Part shown: positions 61,990 through 64,000 of the stretch, piece after piece
How positions within the stretch are numbered: the stretch's first letter is position 1
Layout: every line of letters starts with the position of its first letter
Source of the DNA: Calothrix sp. PCC 7507
GTDB taxonomy: Bacteria; Cyanobacteriota; Cyanobacteriia; Cyanobacteriales; Nostocaceae
Length of the DNA: 64,000 nt
Reading direction: 5' to 3'
Assembly (NCBI RefSeq): GCF_000316575.1
Contig: NC_019682.1
Location: 5,082,001-5,146,000 of the forward strand
Position numbers and translations under genes: made by a program
Notes under the pieces: model-generated
Told to the model about the DNA's origin: nothing
Database searches by the model: none
Seen by the model: only the letters and a program-made list of their open reading frames with translations

Positions 61990-63447
61990 ATGTCGGAGAG
62001 CTACTTAGAAATTGAGCGTCATAGAGCTGCGATCGCGCGCACCGAAATATCTCGCCCTGTGCGATTGTCCATAGAATGGGCAATCTTAAGTAACGATACC
62101 ACGTTTTTTGACTACGGTTGCGGTTACGGCGGTGATGTGCAACGAGTAGCCAACCTAGGGTACACCAGTGCAGGCTGGGACCCTTATTACTATCCTGATG
62201 TACCACGCGCCGCCGCTGATGTGGTGAATCTAGGCTATGTCCTCAACGTCATTGAAGACCCAGAAGAACGCCGCCAAAGCCTGATCCAAGCTTGGGAACT
62301 CACTGGGAAAGTGTTAATTGTCGCGGCTCAAGTATTAATTAATGCTCCCAGTAAAACTCAAATAGCTTACAGTGATGGCATTGTGACGCGCCGTAATACT
62401 TTTCAGAAATATTACGAACAAGCAGAACTCAAAACTTACATTGACGAGGTGCTAAATGTAGATGCGGTACCTGTAGCACTGGGTGTCTACTTTGTGTTTC
62501 GGGATGAAGCCGAAAAAGAAAGTTACAAAGCTATTCGCTTCTTTTCTCGAACTTCTACACCACGAGTCCGGATTCCCAGCAAGCGATTTGCAGACTACGA
62601 AGAACTACTTACACCACTGATGTCCTTTTTTACGAAACGAGGTAGATTGCCCGTCAAAGGCGAATTGGAAAATGAACAAGAATTACTGAGTGAATTTGGT
62701 AACTTCCGCCGCGCCTTTGCTGTGATTTTGCAAGCTACTGATGAGGCAGAATGGGATGCGATCGCCTATCGTCGTTCTTTAGATATCCAAGTTTATCTCG
62801 CCCTCACCCACTTCGATCAACGTCCTTCATGGCATAAACTAGCCCCAGAACTCCGCCACGACATCAAAGCCTTTTTTGGTAGCTATCAGGAAGCTTGTAC
62901 AGTCGCCGATCAAAAACTGTTTAGCTTAGGTAATTCTAGGGTAGTGCAAACGGCTTGCGACAAAAGCAAAATTGGTAAACATACCCGTAGCGCCCTTTAC
63001 GTCCATGTTTCCGCCCTCTCATCCCTAGATCCCTTACTGCGAATTTATGAAGGCTGTGCTAGCCGTACCATTGGGCGTGTAGATGGAGCTACGTTGATCA
63101 AATATTGCACAGATAAACCGCAAATCTGCTATCTGTTTTACCCAGAATTCGACACAGATCCCCACCCAGCCTTAAAAGCCAGTATCGTTATTGACTTTAA
63201 TACTTTGTATATTACTCACCGAGACTATCAAACTCGGAAAAATCCGCCAATTCTGCATCGTAAAGAAACTTTTGTCACAGCTAACTATCCCCTCTACGAA
63301 GAATTTGCTAAACTCACCCAACAGGAACAGCAATTAGGACTGCTCGAACAGAAAAGTGATATAGGGACTCGTGAAGGTTGGGAAAAATGCCTAGCTGCAC
63401 ACGGGGTAGAAATTAGAGGTCATCAAGTTAAATCAGTGAACAGTTAA
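61990..63447 (+). CDS. DNA phosphorothioation-associated putative methyltransferase, 485 aa
   Basis: SAM-binding Rossmann motif TFFDYGCGYGGDVQRVANLG near residue 40, followed by GWDPYYYP and NLGYVLNVIEDPEERRQSL, as in the Dnd-related methyltransferase family. The C-terminal 300 residues are a family-specific domain. Located 44 bp after dndE on the same strand, the usual place. Substrate is not known. Confidence 0.88.
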   Translation: MSESYLEIERHRAAIARTEISRPVRLSIEWAILSNDTTFFDYGCGYGGDVQRVANLGYTSAGWDPYYYPDVPRAAADVVNLGYVLNVIEDPEERRQSLIQAWELTGKVLIVAAQVLINAPSKTQIAYSDGIVTRRNTFQKYYEQAELKTYIDEVLNVDAVPVALGVYFVFRDEAEKESYKAIRFFSRTSTPRVRIPSKRFADYEELLTPLMSFFTKRGRLPVKGELENEQELLSEFGNFRRAFAVILQATDEAEWDAIAYRRSLDIQVYLALTHFDQRPSWHKLAPELRHDIKAFFGSYQEACTVADQKLFSLGNSRVVQTACDKSKIGKHTRSALYVHVSALSSLDPLLRIYEGCASRTIGRVDGATLIKYCTDKPQICYLFYPEFDTDPHPALKASIVIDFNTLYITHRDYQTRKNPPILHRKETFVTANYPLYEEFAKLTQQEQQLGLLEQKSDIGTREGWEKCLAAHGVEIRGHQVKSVNS

Positions 63448-64000
63448 CAGTTAACAATTAACAGTGTTAGTAGGGTGTGTTAGAACGGAGTTCGTAACGC
63501 ACCAAACCCTCGATAATGGTGCGTTACGCTGTCGCTAACACACCACTACAATACCTAATTTTGTTCAAAAATCAAATAGTAATCCTAATATTAGTGACTC
63601 ATAATACACGGGAATTTATTCGGGTGAGTGGATTAAACCTTGAAGATTGGGAAGAAGAAACTTGATTTATCCAGGACTAAAGCCACCTGGCACACTGATA
63701 TTCTGGTACAAGGGTCAAGCGTCAAGCGGAGCCAGCGCCGTGGGCGGGTTTCCCGACTTGTACCCCTACGGGGAAGCAAGCTACGCGCAGCGTCTCCCCT
63801 TGGGAGAGGCGACTGGCGTTCAAAAATCAAGGTTTTTTGGACTTTTGACTCTTGACTCTTGACAGCCCCGACGAAAAAAATATGACACGCAGCTTTAGTC
63901 CTATTATCTTGCCAAGTGGCAGATATGCATGAAACCACACACGAACTATGGCAAGATAACTGCAATTCATTAGAGGTGGGAAAGTTGAAAGTATGAATCC
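63448..64000. other. Repeat-rich noncoding end of the window
   Basis: ACAGTTA heptamers (63440-63465), a repeat with TAACGCACC / GGTGCGTTA arms (63495-63525), and a CGGGGAAGCAAGCTACGC hairpin repeat (63770-63815) like that at about 630-665. Short frames here follow the repeats. A short coding scrap (FIRVSGLNLEDWEEE at about 63614-63665) may be the relic of a gene, unidentified. Confidence 0.55.

Noticed and set aside
63633-63965. Frames at the right end of the window
   Set aside because: They follow dispersed hairpin repeats and have no family resemblance.

Overview
The window comes from a filamentous heterocyst-forming cyanobacterium (Nostoc/Anabaena group). Reasons: very frequent HIP1 octamers (GCGATCGC), many tandem heptamer (STRR) blocks, small dispersed repeats, an xisH/xisI remnant, a cyanobacterial-type LexA box upstream of lexA, SLH-DUF3370 and pentapeptide-repeat proteins, and four substrate-binding proteins of the sulfonate/nitrate type.

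Layout. 1-8296: chromosomal and repeat-rich. It holds a cut-off membrane protein gene, a pentapeptide-repeat protein, a tandem BMC-like shell protein, a 15-unit array of 21-bp near-palindromic repeats, a lemA/DUF3137 pair separated by 119-bp tandem repeats, and a decayed xisHI pair whose xisI is split by a 23-bp SDR5-like insertion inside a HIP1 site. 8297-22600: an organosulfur-type neighbourhood with four orphan substrate-binding proteins, an SsuD-like flavin monooxygenase, an FMN-type nitroreductase, a cysteine-dioxygenase-like cupin, a class II aldolase, a Tas-type aldo/keto reductase, ChrA, a GST and a DUF442 phosphatase-like protein, plus relics of iscB, an SDR gene and a retropepsin-like gene. 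22651-29950: housekeeping genes (epimerase, hemE, membrane protein, tRNA-Thr, argF, lexA, helicase).

30425-46466: a compact integrative element of about 16 kb. It appears to sit exactly at an ATGA overlap between a 57-aa gene and a DndD-like ATPase gene. It carries a tightly coupled leftward operon of small phage-structure-like proteins around an 854-aa coiled-coil (tape-measure-like) protein, a minimal tyrosine recombinase, ribbon-helix-helix regulators with palindromic operators, a winged-helix replication-initiator-like protein, several small coupled genes, and an IS110-type DEDD recombinase preceded by a structured 336-nt noncoding segment. No capsid, portal or terminase gene is recognisable. 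One RHH gene ends at a canonical GGGAAAA slippery site that would fuse it to a coiled-coil tail.

46463-63447: DndD-like ATPase, CadD-type transporter, SLH protein, two Uma2 nucleases, then a DNA phosphorothioation (Dnd) island: a Dnd-associated small protein and two DGQHR (DndB-type) proteins on one side, and dndC, dndD, dndE and a Dnd-associated methyltransferase on the other. The dndC-E operon has been invaded by an IS200-like element and by a toxin-antitoxin pair with a frameshifted toxin. No dndA and no DndFGH restriction genes are visible. 63448-64000 is repeat-rich noncoding DNA.
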